A stretch of 64,000 nt of DNA from Larimichthys crocea (GCF_000972845.2 NC_040017.1:25195606-25259605), one strand, 5' to 3'. Numbered from the stretch's first letter, positions 27,826-37,739 are shown. Numbers and translations: made by a program. The notes: generated by a model not told the origin, from the letters alone.

Positions 27826-27848
27826 GGGGGCGGGAAAGGGGAGGGGGA
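27826..27848 (+). other. G-quadruplex motif
   Basis: GGGGGCGGGAAAGGGGAGGG and following G give four G runs of three or more with loops of one to three bases, a classical four-run quadruplex pattern on the plus strand. Confidence 0.55.
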
Positions 27849-28768
27849 CCCTTGACCCCCAAACCTTCTGTTTCTCTGGCCTGACGTGACATTTGGCACG
27901 GCTCGACTGTCAATCGCTGTGAACTACAAAATGGCCCTGCTTGATTCCTTCACTGGTATCAAAGCCCCCTCCAGATTCCTGACTGGTTAATTCCACTTGC
28001 GAACCCGTAGCCAAAGCAAGACGTGTGCTGCCAGAGTGGGTGCTCCCATGTGGAAAACCCTGGCAAAGTTATTGGGCTGGAAGAGGCAAGAAGAAGAAGT
28101 AAGGAGGAGGGGCGAGGTGGGTGGGAGGTATGGCATGCATTTTATATGCAGTTATTCTGCATTGGAAATGATTATTTTTCAGGGGAAATAGTAAATGTAA
28201 CCCAAACAAAATGCCAGCTGGAAGTCAGATGGAGGTCAACTAGACCTGCATTGTTCTCTAACCTTAAACCGGTTAAAAGTTTCCTGTTTTCTAAACTTAA
28301 CCACAACTCAGCTTTCCTTTGGACACTACAGCAGCTTGCTCCTAACCTCCAACAGAGAGATCAACTGGAAAAAAAACATTATCAGAGAACATTCTTGCAA
28401 ATCTGGAAATGCGATCATGCTGCTGATACTTTGAAGAACAACGTTCACCGGGAGACATTTTACCGTCCTCTCCAAAAATAATAAATTAGACGAACGCAAA
28501 GCAGCTGCAAAAGAACATAATCTGTCGAAGCCTGAACGACAGCACAGAAATACTGTTATGACTGTTCGTGTTTGCAAACAGAGCAACAGAACATTTATCC
28601 TTCACGTTATTTGATAGAAGTTTATTTAAATAATGTTTTTTTTTTTAATGTATGTGATCTGATATTTGCTTCTTTATGTCATTTGCTGGCATAAAAAGCT
28701 ACAAACATCAGCTGATATCATTAAAGAAACATAGATTTTTGTATATATATAAATATCGATCTCACTCG

Positions 28769-28791
28769 TACATTGGAGTCTCTCCAATGTA
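28769..28791. repeat. Short perfect inverted repeat
   Basis: TACATTGGAG at 28769-28778 and CTCCAATGTA at 28782-28791 pair perfectly around a 3-base loop. The arms include ATTGG/CCAAT, the core of a CCAAT box. Confidence 0.6.
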
Positions 28792-29689
28792 GGATGACAG
28801 AGGGCAGACAGGCGGTTTCTCATGCAGGAGACTCGACCCCCCCAAAAAACAGTGCTTCAGGGATCCTGCACCAGCCTGATGTGCACTTTCAGTGATGGAG
28901 ACCTCAACTGTGGTGGGTACATGCTCATCTTCCATTTATGAGTATGAGTCCCTTTGGTCCATGTTCATATAGTCTTCTCCTATAAATGTCAGGTATGAAA
29001 AGAACAGGAGTGAATGCATGTCCCCCTCGTATTCCTTTACTGCCTCGTGATGCGCTGCATTTATGATATACTGTAGTGTACCGCGTTAAGAGGAGTAATA
29101 TACTTTAAGCACTGCACAGCCATACCCGACCGCCTTAGTTTAAATGAGTGCAGCGCTGACAGGGGCTCCGGATAAAGAGATAAACAGAGGCCCTTTCCTC
29201 GCTCTGAGGTGGAGGTTAGTGTTTACATTACTCACACACCCACCTCTCTTTCACACGTACTTAAATCTACTGATAGTCATGCGTTGTGGTGTCAATTAAA
29301 AAGCAGAGAGGGCACACAGGAAGCGGGTGGAGGCCATTTGGCACACCTGACTTTGTGAAAACAGTGCAACATTGGAGTGAAATCCAGCCAGGCTTGAAAA
29401 CTGGGGAATCAATAGCAGACTACATTAGTTGCTTTGGCATAGACCCTACAAACAAAATGGAAGGATCAATGCCAAACTGCAGGCCATCCCCGTGTTTATC
29501 TTAATCTCTTTCACAGCAAACTTGAACCATGTGTGCTCCCAAAGAAAATGGACAAAACAGAGAATTTCAACCACTCGTGTAGGTTGACCTCAATCTCAGT
29601 GTAATGACAAGCTCTGGGAAACTATGGTGTCAGCTGCGGCGCAGGTGGAGTGAGAGAGAAAATAAAAGATTCTCGGTAATGCCGGGTTA

Positions 29690-29920
29690 TATTCCTGCTG
29701 AAATCCTTCTGAATTGTGCAATTATCTTAACAGTCGATCGCGGCGGGGTGCGATGCAAACATGGATGGAAGGCGCACGCTGAGAGAGATGTGACAGACAC
29801 AGCGCTGACCTGCTATCAGTCATATTTTGCTAGACTGTCTGCACAGGACGAGGGCACTAAGGAGCTTTGCACCAAGCTGCAGCACACTGAAAGCTTAGCT
29901 ATATGTCAGGGAGAATAAAT
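29690..29920. other. Block of unusual composition, possibly constrained
   Basis: Part of a 104-codon plus-strand open frame (29604-29918) that contains no recognised domain. The stretch mixes AT-rich cores (GAATTGTGCAATTATCTTAA) with CpG-containing ones (GATCGCGGCGGGGTGCG). It could be a regulatory element. Coding function is not supported. Confidence 0.2.
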
Positions 29921-29970
29921 AAACCTGTGTTTGTGTTTTCTAAGCAGCGCCCCCCTCTCCTCCCTTATAC

Positions 29971-29990
29971 CACCACCACCACCACCGCCG
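29971..29990. repeat. (CCA)n/(CCG) microsatellite
   Basis: Six CCA/CAC units followed by CGCCG. Together with the GGT array 280 bases downstream it forms a strand-complementary pair. Confidence 0.85.
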
Positions 29991-30266
29991 CTGTTGCTGA
30001 TGCTGCCCTCCCTTCACCCACTCCCATTTACAACCCCGCTGTTGCTTTGAAGCACAGTCAGCTCCCAGAGAGATATCAGTGCAGAATATTAAATGAGCGA
30101 ACACCATCACTCATTAAAAAGGGAAACATTTCATGAAACAAACCCCCTTTTGTATCAAGTGCTAACCAAGCCGAGTCTCAGCGAGCGCCGTCTTCAAAGG
30201 CAGAGCGAGGGGGAGACAGGAGAGGGAGGAAAGGGGAGAAGAGAGATAAGGGTGTTGGGGAGGTGT

Positions 30267-30301
30267 TGGTGGTGGTGGTGGTGGTGGTGATGGTGGTGGT
30301 G
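30267..30301. repeat. (GGT)n microsatellite
   Basis: About eleven GGT units with one GAT interruption, followed by GGGAGGGGGG. G-rich and able to form quadruplex-like structures. Confidence 0.92.
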
Positions 30302-31138
30302 GGAGGGGGGTAAGTTTGTCGAAAGCAAAAGAGAAAAATGTAAAGTTCTGGCAGGAGATCAGCTCTGAGCGCCGTGAATACCCCGGGTGCTGTGTCACAA
30401 TGATGGAAATTTCAATTGTACTTTGATTCTGAACATTTCCGTAACGAGAGATTGAAAGTGCTGCTAAATTTTTTTTTTTAGAAATGTTCGATACTTTCAT
30501 TCGAATGTGCTCTGCAAGCTAATATTCCATTTCAGCTTCAACCCTGGAGGGTATTTATCAGCGGATGGCATGTGCAGTGGGTGAGCTGGAAGGCTTGTAA
30601 TGGGATTGACAGATATGGTTTTTTGAAGGCGCTACGGATGTTTTGAGTCAGAAGTTGGGAGATAGTTTGTGCAAATATTCAATGTTTTATAAGTTGACCT
30701 GCTTTTGGGGTCACAAATTTCGAAAAATTGTCAGAATTTGCAGGATGGAAAAGAAGCATTCGTCAGTCAAGTGTCAAAAATACAAGAAATCTATGAAACC
30801 AAGAATAACACGGCTACTTAAAGCAGACGGAAAGAAACTCTGGAAAACAGTTTTGACTTTGAGAAATGAATCATACTTAAATTTATTGAGCTGTTACACT
30901 ATATTACTTCTTAACAGTGGGATTATAAAAGAATAGTGACAAAGAACAACATCAGAAAGACAGTTTTGTCAGGCAGAAACTACCATGAAATATTGAATCT
31001 AAGGATACTGGCCCAATACATCAGCTCGCTGATATATCGTTCTGACCCAGGACAGTAAGAGACAGAGCTGCAGGCCAGCTCTTGTCAACAGACTGCACGA
31101 GTCAGCACAAAATTTTACTGAGTCAAACAGCAGAAAAC

Positions 31139-31273
31139 ATGGCAACGGCATCAACTAGTCCATCAAGTTTTAAAATGGATCCCAGCCTGGTTCAAAGTAG
31201 AGCCGCGAGCCGCTTACGGAGCGCTAAGACGAGCAACACGGCCAAAAACCTCAGAGCTAATCACACCTGTCAG
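31139..31273 (+). CDS. Candidate first exon of a plus-strand transcript
   Basis: Seen: an ATG at 31139-31141 in a strong context (AAC-ATG-G) opens 45 codons that run without a stop into CAG|GTGAGT, a full consensus splice donor with the GT at 31274. The predicted peptide starts MATASTSPSSFKMDPSL, is rich in Ser, Thr, Ala and basic residues and has no domain that I recognise. The next plausible acceptor, before 31951, would add only nine codons before a stop in this phase, so a functional protein is doubtful. A non-coding antisense RNA inside the intron of the minus-strand gene, or a chance match, is as likely. Confidence 0.22.
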
Positions 31274-31496
31274 GTGAGTGCAAATTCACTGTTTCTCCTC
31301 TGACGTCGCTTCGTGTTGTTCTGTAGCACATGAAAATTCAGATTTTGTATTTCCAGTTGCCGAACTTTCCTTTTTATCCTCAGACTCTGCAGGTTGTCTG
31401 TGACTGAACGGTTACCAGGACTTCTTTGCTCCTTAATGGAGGCACATCAGCCCGGGCTGCCTGTTGTGAATTGACTTGTTCAGGCAGTCACACAGG

Positions 31497-31515
31497 AGGG
31501 GGTGGGGGGGCGGGC
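31497..31515 (+). other. G-rich tract, possible quadruplex
   Basis: GGGGGTGGGGGGGCGGG is three long G runs, one of which can be split into two, enough for a quadruplex with one-base loops. Confidence 0.4.
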
Positions 31516-31950
31516 TGCACTGATCAGATCTGCTTTATTTTAAAAAGGCATACAGCTTCAGTAGGAAGACCAGGAATCATCCACTCTCTCAATCCCAGAT
31601 CAGCGTGTGACTAAATGCCCCAGTTGTAAACCCGAGCCCAATGAGCAAAGAATGTTATTCCCATATGGTTTCCTTTTTTAAAACCGGCAAAAGCAGAAAA
31701 CACAAGACGACTGCATACAAGTATTTAAATGATCTATTAAAACACAGCAATAGATGCAGTTCCTGCAAAGGAATAAATATTATTTGGCAAAATGACTGAT
31801 TACAGGTCGTAACTATAGTAACCGAGCACCGAGGAAGAAATAGTGCAAAGAAACTCTGCAAGCTATTGGCGTGCCAAGACGGTGTCACATAAAAACAGTG
31901 CAGACTGCGAGGATCCCTCCAACATGTGAGATTATTTACTTTTTCTTCAG

Positions 31951-32052
31951 AGAAGATTTACATCAACCCAGGAACCATAATAAGCCTCGTATCCGCAGAT
32001 GCTGGAACAGCTATCTGAGGAACGGCAAGGAAAATATGGAACAAGTGAACAA
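31951..32052 (+). ncRNA. Candidate second exon of the same plus-strand transcript
   Basis: A pyrimidine-rich tract ending TTTTTCTTCAG precedes position 31951 and GTAAGT follows position 32052, so both splice signals agree well with consensus over 102 bases. One reading frame is open throughout, but it is not the frame that continues the candidate exon at 31139-31273. If transcribed, the pair is more easily explained as a non-coding RNA. Confidence 0.22.
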
Positions 32053-32599
32053 GTAAGTCAATGCCATTCTCATTCTCGAGAGCAGAGCCGGATTTTAACC
32101 ATTTAATCCCTCGACAAGGATCGGCTAAACAGAAAGTGAAAAGACTCGACAGATTAATGCCAAATCAGAAAAGCTCAGGGCGAGATTTGATCCCCATTAT
32201 TGATTTCCTTTTTCCCTTTACTTTGCTGATTCTGCGATTCGAGTTGAAACAGAGAAGAATTTCAAGGATTTGAAGCACCAAAAAAAAAAATTGCAGCTGC
32301 CGCCTGCTGAGAAACGTGTTTTCCATCCTGATCCAACATGGTGACTGCAGGAGGAGAGGACACCTATCAGACACTTTACACCAAAAATAACAACCAAATG
32401 AAAACACCGCATCTGACACCGAACTGCATGTTCTGACAAAACAAGCTATCTGGTAACCTTAGACAGCCGGTGTCTGGGACAAACATTATTTGTGATATTT
32501 GACTAAACCCCCTCCCCCCTGAAAATAGCTTCATTGTGACGTGGAGATCAGATCCAATCTATTTCATCACCACAGCCACATGCAGAGGAGCCGTAAGCT

Positions 32600-32990
32600 C
32601 CACCACTCAAGGCCTTGAGATTTCATTATCATGACTGAAATCCTGCATCTAGACTCCAAACAACAGGAGAGGCAAACTAAATTTGACATTCATTCAGTCT
32701 TGTGCACTCTCCCGCACACAGGGAACACTCCATTTTGTCATAAACTTTCCATTAGTTGGGTTCAGTACCTATCGTCATGTTTTATTCATCTATTTTGGGA
32801 TACACAGCCTTCATGCAGAGACCACAGGGGCTGGAAACATGCATCAAGAACTTCAAATGTGCCTCTCTTAGCTCAATGGCGCATGGAACCAAACTTCAAA
32901 TATTTTGCCAAAGAAAAAAGAAAAGTGACTTGTTTGAGAGCGGCCCCCGATATTAATGAAGGGCCACTTCATTTTCCAAAATCATAGCAG
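32600..32990. other. Block with few stops in three plus-strand frames
   Basis: Three overlapping plus-strand frames are open for 62 to 118 codons here (32631-32987, 32683-32871, 32756-32956), which is unusual for AT-leaning non-coding DNA. None of the translations resembles a protein that I know. It may simply be short of TA dinucleotides or be a conserved element. Confidence 0.2.
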
Positions 32991-33639
32991 ACCCAAAAAA
33001 GGCATTCCACGCTGTGTTCTGAGAAGGATTTGCTAAAGAGCTGACAGCAGAACCACAATGAGCTAAATGCTCAAAGAGATGAAGTTGAGTGGCCAAGTGC
33101 CTCCATTAGTTCCTATGGTAAAAAGCGAGGCTTAATCTCCTGTCAGCTTCCCTCAAGCTAGTCTCCGAGGGCGCTGAGTTCTCTCTCTCCTTCTTCCATC
33201 CATCACCTCAGCGGGGACCAAAGGGAGACTCCCCAAAGGAATGAAGATCAGAGCAATTTGCATTCACGCTCGAACCATCAAGGCCCAACAATCCCATCGT
33301 GACTCTCTCCACGTTTGACTATATCTAAACTGAACTGTCATCCGGGGCGAAATGCAAAACGCCACGGAGCAGCAATTATAGTTTTCTTCAAAAGAAGGGA
33401 GAAATTAGCCAAAGTCGAAATGATAATTATACTGTTCCAAAAGGGGGTTGCAGTATTTGTTCCGTGAGTCATCTAGGGAAACATTTCCGGCCTGCTACCT
33501 ATTTCAACGCTCTGCATCGACATGAATGCACATGTGTCCTCAGACCCCCTAACTGTTCAATCAATCCAGCGGAAATATATGTGACATTTCATACACAAAG
33601 GTAGAATTCAGCATGCTGTAAATGAGTGTGAAAAGACAC

Positions 33640-33663
33640 ACACACACACACAGACACACACAC
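33640..33663. repeat. (CA)n microsatellite, interrupted
   Basis: ACACACACACACACAC, then AG, then ACACACACAC. Confidence 0.9.
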
Positions 33664-34189
33664 CGCAACAGCACAGCGTGCGACTGTTTTTCACAAGTCA
33701 AAATGAACTCTCGGGCTTCGGCGACAGGCTCCTGCATAGAAATCAGGCAGTTAGCTGAGCAATTAACCCTAAAGAGTCGAAACAATAAAGCTGTCTATCA
33801 ACACCAAACAGGAAGTATCACCTGCGGTTCACAACTCTTGCGGGACGCCACGTGAGAATCAAACGGCGAATCGACACAGATAAAAAGGGCAGTGACACAC
33901 ATGCCGACGCAGCTGTGATATGAGCACAGAAGCTTCCCCGAGCACGCATTCAGGAAAACTCATGTGAGAGAAATGACAGACAGAAGTGAACAACAGGGGT
34001 CTCTCGGCTCAATGATTTGAGCTCGCAAAGCTGCCAAGTTATTACAAAGATTATAATTCACAGCTACACGAAGAATAGTACATTCAAAGTTGATGCTTGT
34101 CCACCATTCAGCGTTCATTTCCCAAATGTTTAATCCAAATAAGATGAGGAATTAGAGCTGGAAAATCTCCTTATCCCACCGCTGAGAGT

Positions 34190-34580
34190 GATATCTATAT
34201 GGGCTCCTACAGCAACGAGGTCCCGAGGATGGAGCCAAGCCATAAACAACCACCTGGCTGCTGGCTCAATTCACACTCAATTAAATATCAGTCTGGAATA
34301 CAGCAGAGACGGAGCGCTAATATAAGAAAGCAGCAACAGAGCTGCTGTTATTATTCACAGATCCATTATTCTCAATGTTCCTTTTCTGATAATCTATTTG
34401 GCGCGCGGCGCAGAATATTTTCTGTTTATGAATTTGGCAGCCTTCTGTTTTCTACAAATGGTTATTACAATGACAAGCACAAATGGCTTTCCCTAATGGA
34501 TAACTGCAACAGGGTCTGCTGCTGCTGCTGCTGCTTGCATTTGTTCAAACCGTTCCCCCACTTGTCTGTGCCTGGCTAAT
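34190..34580. promoter_or_regulatory. Candidate conserved non-coding element or enhancer
   Basis: An AT-leaning, repeat-free block with many short regulatory-type motifs: TTAAATAT, CTGTTATTATTCAC, GATAATCTATTTGG and a SOX-like ACAATG at 34468-34473. One plus-strand frame stays open for 126 codons from 34199 but ends in a CTG-array-encoded poly-Cys tail and resembles no known protein, so coding function is unlikely. Conservation is an inference from composition only. Confidence 0.3.
34515..34534. repeat. (CTG)n microsatellite
   Basis: Six consecutive CTG units inside the candidate conserved block at 34190-34580. Confidence 0.9.
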
Positions 34581-35399
34581 GAGGGAAGAGTCTGGAACAT
34601 GTTGTATATCAATCAGGCCATCAAAGAAAGTGGGCATTTATGGCAACGCCCTTTAACCTCAGGGTGAAAGACCAAATTCTTGTTTTTGCATGTCAAAAGA
34701 AACGAGCCCAAACAACTGCAGAAATAAAAACATTTCCAGGCCCTTCCCTTCATGAAGACGTCTTAAAGAATGATTTATGCAGTCCCTTCGGTTTTAAATA
34801 AACTAAAGCAGTTAAAGTGCATTCATGAGACGTTTAATTAGTCGTCTTCTTCCTGTTTTGCTCCAATGAGACATTTCCAGGACACTCCAAGCTAAATTTT
34901 TGAGACGTTTTTTTTTTTTTTGCACTCCCTTGATTGAACAGCTTCAAAAGACTTCCACCGTCGAATCCCAAGGGAACCAGTTAATCCTGATCTTCTCCAC
35001 GAGCAAAGGGATCATCTCAATGTAAATCAGACAGAGCTTTTGATCAAAAGTATTCAATCAGTCTTAAACACATGACGCCATAAGGAGGCCTCGCGGCCAA
35101 CAAGGTCGACATCTCGGTTGTTCTCGAAGCTCCAGGGGAGGTGCAAAGGAAAACAACCAAATGTTGGACTTTTTACACTCAGGATCAGACCAGAGCAGGT
35201 TCATCAGAAAAACCACCAGCACCATTGAGAGGATGAGCTCATTCAAAACACGACGTGACATTTCTTGACCACACTTGACCCTCCTTTCTCTCCAACGGAG
35301 GCGCCAGACAGAATCTCCCCACCCAAGACGTAAACAAACCTGTTAACTATCGGCTAATCCTTAAGACCCGCTCTGCATAATGGATCACACACAAACAGT

Positions 35400-35400
<1 letters not shown>

Positions 35401-35430
<30 letters not shown>
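35401..35430. repeat. (AC)n microsatellite
   Basis: Fifteen uninterrupted AC units. Confidence 0.97.
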
Positions 35431-35433
<3 letters not shown>

Positions 35434-35614
35434 GACTTGTTTTGTTTTCCAATTCCGGGTTGTCAATATGAGCAGAGTAATGATGCTCCTTTCCAGGAGT
35501 CACACACTTATTAAGCATGCCTTTCAAATAATTAGGGAAGCTTTAATGTCAGGATGATCAATGTCAAATTATTCTTTCATTTATCAGCCAACAGTGTTTC
35601 CAACAAATACCTGT

Positions 35615-35615
<1 letters not shown>

Positions 35616-35670
<55 letters not shown>
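35616..35670. repeat. (AC)n microsatellite, 55 bp
   Basis: About 27 uninterrupted AC units, followed at 35676-35688 by a GT array, so the two could pair into a hairpin. Confidence 0.97.
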
Positions 35671-36198
35671 ATATCTGTGTGTGTGTGTCTTCAACAATCC
35701 ATTATGCATTTCTCAGAGAATGACTGGAGCCAAAGACAAATGTCACCACATCCTGACTCACTAAAACAACAACAACAAAAGAAGCCTGGTGGGGTTTGAT
35801 TAGCAGATTAAGATGAAGGATTAAAATCTAATTATTGACAATGTTCCATGCCAACAGAGGAGGAGGCGAAGGAGGAACAGGGCCACAGGTTTCAATTCTC
35901 CTGCAGGAGCACTCTGTGGCTCAGAGTTGCCATTACAATGAGATATTGGAAAAGTTGGGAGACTGCTGAGACCCTGCACGGTTCGCTCACATCGCCATCT
36001 GCCTGCTGTCCGGGTAACTTCATTATTATTATTTATTTATTTGTTTTTTAGCCTCTGTGTGAGTTATTCTGCAGCCGTTTGGTGCGGCTCGGATAGTGAG
36101 ACTTTCCAATATATTCTCTTATGTGACAAACACAAACCACATCGATCCACCCAAATCCGCGCGTTAATCAAGTCTGTTATTGCAAAACGTCAATGCAG

Positions 36199-36218
36199 CA
36201 CGCACACACACACACATA

Positions 36219-36260
<42 letters not shown>

Positions 36261-36278
36261 GACACACACACACACAGG
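36199..36278. repeat. Interrupted (CA)n array just inside intron 1
   Basis: About 80 bases of CA with ATA and AGGG interruptions. On the gene's strand it is a TG array starting some 55 bases after the splice donor at 36333. Intronic TG arrays near splice sites can alter splicing in other genes; any effect here is inference. Confidence 0.95.
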
Positions 36279-36333
36279 GACGTGATGGTAAAATGAGGCA
36301 GATGCGCCTCGGTTTTAATTTGTGCGGCTTTAC

Positions 36334-36385
36334 CTTGGGCGTGCAGCGCCAGCAGCAGTATCCATATCCCCACACACATCGCCAT
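36334..36385 (-). CDS. First coding exon (signal peptide) of an unidentified secreted or membrane protein
   Basis: Seen: reading the minus strand from 36385, the exon encodes MAMCVGIWILLLALHAQ plus the first base of the next codon (G). This is a short N-region, a hydrophobic core (VGIWILLLAL) and a small/polar end typical of a cleaved signal peptide. The start is well defined: the context is GAGCC-ATG-G, with G at -3 and G at +4, and an in-frame TGA lies two codons upstream (36392-36394). The exon ends AAG|GTAAAG, a near-consensus donor with the GT at 36332-36333, so the intron is phase 1. Known: signal-peptide exons followed by phase-1 introns are usual in genes for immunoglobulin-like, CUB, sushi and other modular extracellular proteins. 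Inference: the rest of the protein lies beyond the left edge of the window, after an intron of more than 36 kb. The peptide is too short to name the gene, and another secreted protein is equally possible. Confidence 0.72.
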
Positions 36386-36440
36386 GGCTCCTCAACTATC
36401 CGGATCTTCTCTGATAACCTGAGAGTGGATGAACGAGGGC

Positions 36441-36467
36441 TCACTCGAGACGACAAAGACCAAGCAT
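36441..36467 (-). other. Short upstream ORF in the putative 5'UTR
   Basis: On the minus strand an ATG at 36465-36467 opens a reading frame of eight codons (MLGLCRLE) that ends at TGA, 55 bases before the main ATG. Its context is weak, with T at -3 and C at +4, so most ribosomes would probably scan past it. It matters only if the transcript starts upstream of 36467, which is likely but not shown. Confidence 0.35.
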
Positions 36468-36830
36468 GTAACTTCTGCAAATCCCACTTCGGCCACGAAC
36501 TAGTAGTCTATACCTCTCTTTCCCTTCGCCGTGCAGGACGCAGACTTTGGGTTAAAAACAAAAAGAAAAAAACTAGAGGAGATCGGCTGTGCGCGTCTCC
36601 AAAAAAACCAAAAGCATCAATTTCGCGTCTTGCTGCGGATCCTTGACTTTGCACTAAGTAGAACCTGGTTCGTGGTTCTCCTTTAAAACGAGATCCAGGC
36701 GGCTGCGGATTTGTCCCGTTATGTAGGTGATGGAGTCTTTGAGGAGAGAAAGGAGAGTTGTTATCAGGGCAGCTCTTCTAGTTTAAACCATCGAGCCTTT
36801 GTTGCTCCATCCACCGCAGCGGCTGCAGGA

Positions 36831-36873
36831 CTCTCTCTCTCTCTCTCTCTCTCTTTTTCTCTCTCTCTCTCCT
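36831..36873. repeat. (CT)n tract in the promoter/5'UTR
   Basis: CT units with one TTTTT interruption. On the gene's strand it reads (GA)n, a GAGA-type tract. Confidence 0.95.
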
Positions 36874-37161
36874 TCCAGGATTGTGGATCAGAGGTAAAGT
36901 GGGCGGGAGGTGCTCGATCGATGCTGCGCTGGGAAGTTTCCAACACTTGGATGAGTTCCTTCCAAAGGAAACGTCGCCCCCTTTTTATTATTGTCGTCTT
37001 CCGAACGATAATCTGCTTGGCACCCGTCCTCTTTTTTAGTTCCTCAAGTTCCCGGTTGTCCCCTGATCTGCAGCCACACAAACCGGAGAGCTGAGCGCAC
37101 CAGGGCCGGTGAAGTTGTTGTAACTCTGGAAATGGTTGGATGTGCAACCCCCTCTTTTTTC

Positions 37162-37177
37162 TTTTTTTTTTTTTTTT
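37162..37177. repeat. Poly-T tract
   Basis: Sixteen T in a row after CTTTTTTC. On the minus-strand gene it is a poly-A tract in the upstream promoter. Confidence 0.9.
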
Positions 37178-37289
37178 GGTTGGATGAAACACACTGAGGC
37201 TTTATCCCGCTGTGCGCACCGCCCCGCTGATCTGCCACCACACTGTGTTACCGACTATCGCTGACGCTTCGGGAGAGATCGGGATCGGG

Positions 37290-37297
37290 TGACGTCG
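37290..37297. promoter_or_regulatory. CRE-like element TGACGTCG
   Basis: Seven of eight bases match the palindromic cAMP-response element TGACGTCA. It sits in the CpG-containing region upstream of the minus-strand first exon, a usual position for functional CRE/ATF sites. Binding is inference. Confidence 0.35.
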
Positions 37298-37326
37298 TTG
37301 AGAGGGAGGAGCCTGGATTGTCCTGC

Positions 37327-37414
37327 AAAAAAAAAAAAAGCCAAAAAAAAAAAACTACAGCAGCAGCCTGGTGGTGGCCACACACACACATGCACACACA
37401 CACACACACACACA
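37327..37414. repeat. Two poly-A runs and a (CA)n array upstream of the promoter
   Basis: A13 at 37327-37339, A12 at 37343-37354 and an interrupted CA array at 37379-37414. Confidence 0.93.
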
Positions 37415-37739
37415 TATGACTCAAACTTTTGGTCGCTCGCTGCAGAAGGTGACGGATGAACTCGTGTTTGTTTCAGGAGGCTGATCCGTCGAGCGGAGCA
37501 GAGACAGGGGTGGGGATGTGAAAAAGAGGACACAAGCGTGTGGAGGCATGCTGAAGGGAAACGTCACCCATATGTCGAAATCCCACAAAACCAGCGAAAC
37601 CAAAACTCATGCTGTGTGTGTGTGTGTGACCTCATGATGTCTGAAACACACACACTCATATTTCAGTTTTTCACAGATAATCTCCAAATATAAATAAAAG
37701 AAATAATAATAAATATATCATCTACATATTTCATGTTCA

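Larger units (their letters stand above)
24973..31138. other. No gene seen
   Basis: It contains a CA array, a quadruplex motif, the CCA and GGT arrays and candidate regulatory blocks. No exon is recognised on the minus strand, where the next exon of the first-exon gene would be expected. Confidence 0.45.
32991..36198. other. No gene seen; CA-rich microsatellites
   Basis: The intron-side approach to the first exon. Four CA arrays and one candidate conserved block; no exon. Confidence 0.45.
1..36333 (-). other. Probable first intron (part) of the minus-strand gene
   Basis: The stretch begins at the splice donor of the signal-peptide exon and runs to the left edge. Reading both strands I see no exon with a recognisable protein domain, so the simplest view is one very long first intron rich in microsatellites, SINEs and possibly regulatory elements. 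This rests on the absence of a visible second exon. A small or fast-evolving exon could have been missed. Confidence 0.45.
36386..37310 (-). promoter_or_regulatory. Putative 5'UTR and promoter of the minus-strand gene
   Basis: This stretch lies directly upstream of the signal-peptide start and is richer in CpG than its surroundings, especially 36500-36640 and 36900-37300. Visible sites are a GC box GGGCGG at 36901-36906, a second CCGCCCCG at 37219-37226 and a CRE-like TGACGTCG at 37290-37297. A long CT tract at 36831-36873 reads as GA on the sense strand. No convincing TATA box is seen, which fits a dispersed, CpG-type promoter. The exact start site cannot be read from the sequence; it probably lies between the CT tract and about 37250. 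Whether the 5'UTR contains an intron is unknown. Confidence 0.5.

Noticed and set aside
36041..36646. Longest open frame of the window (201 codons, plus strand)
   Set aside because: About a quarter of it is encoded by CA arrays (Thr-His repeats). It lies antisense to the well-supported first exon and shows no domain.
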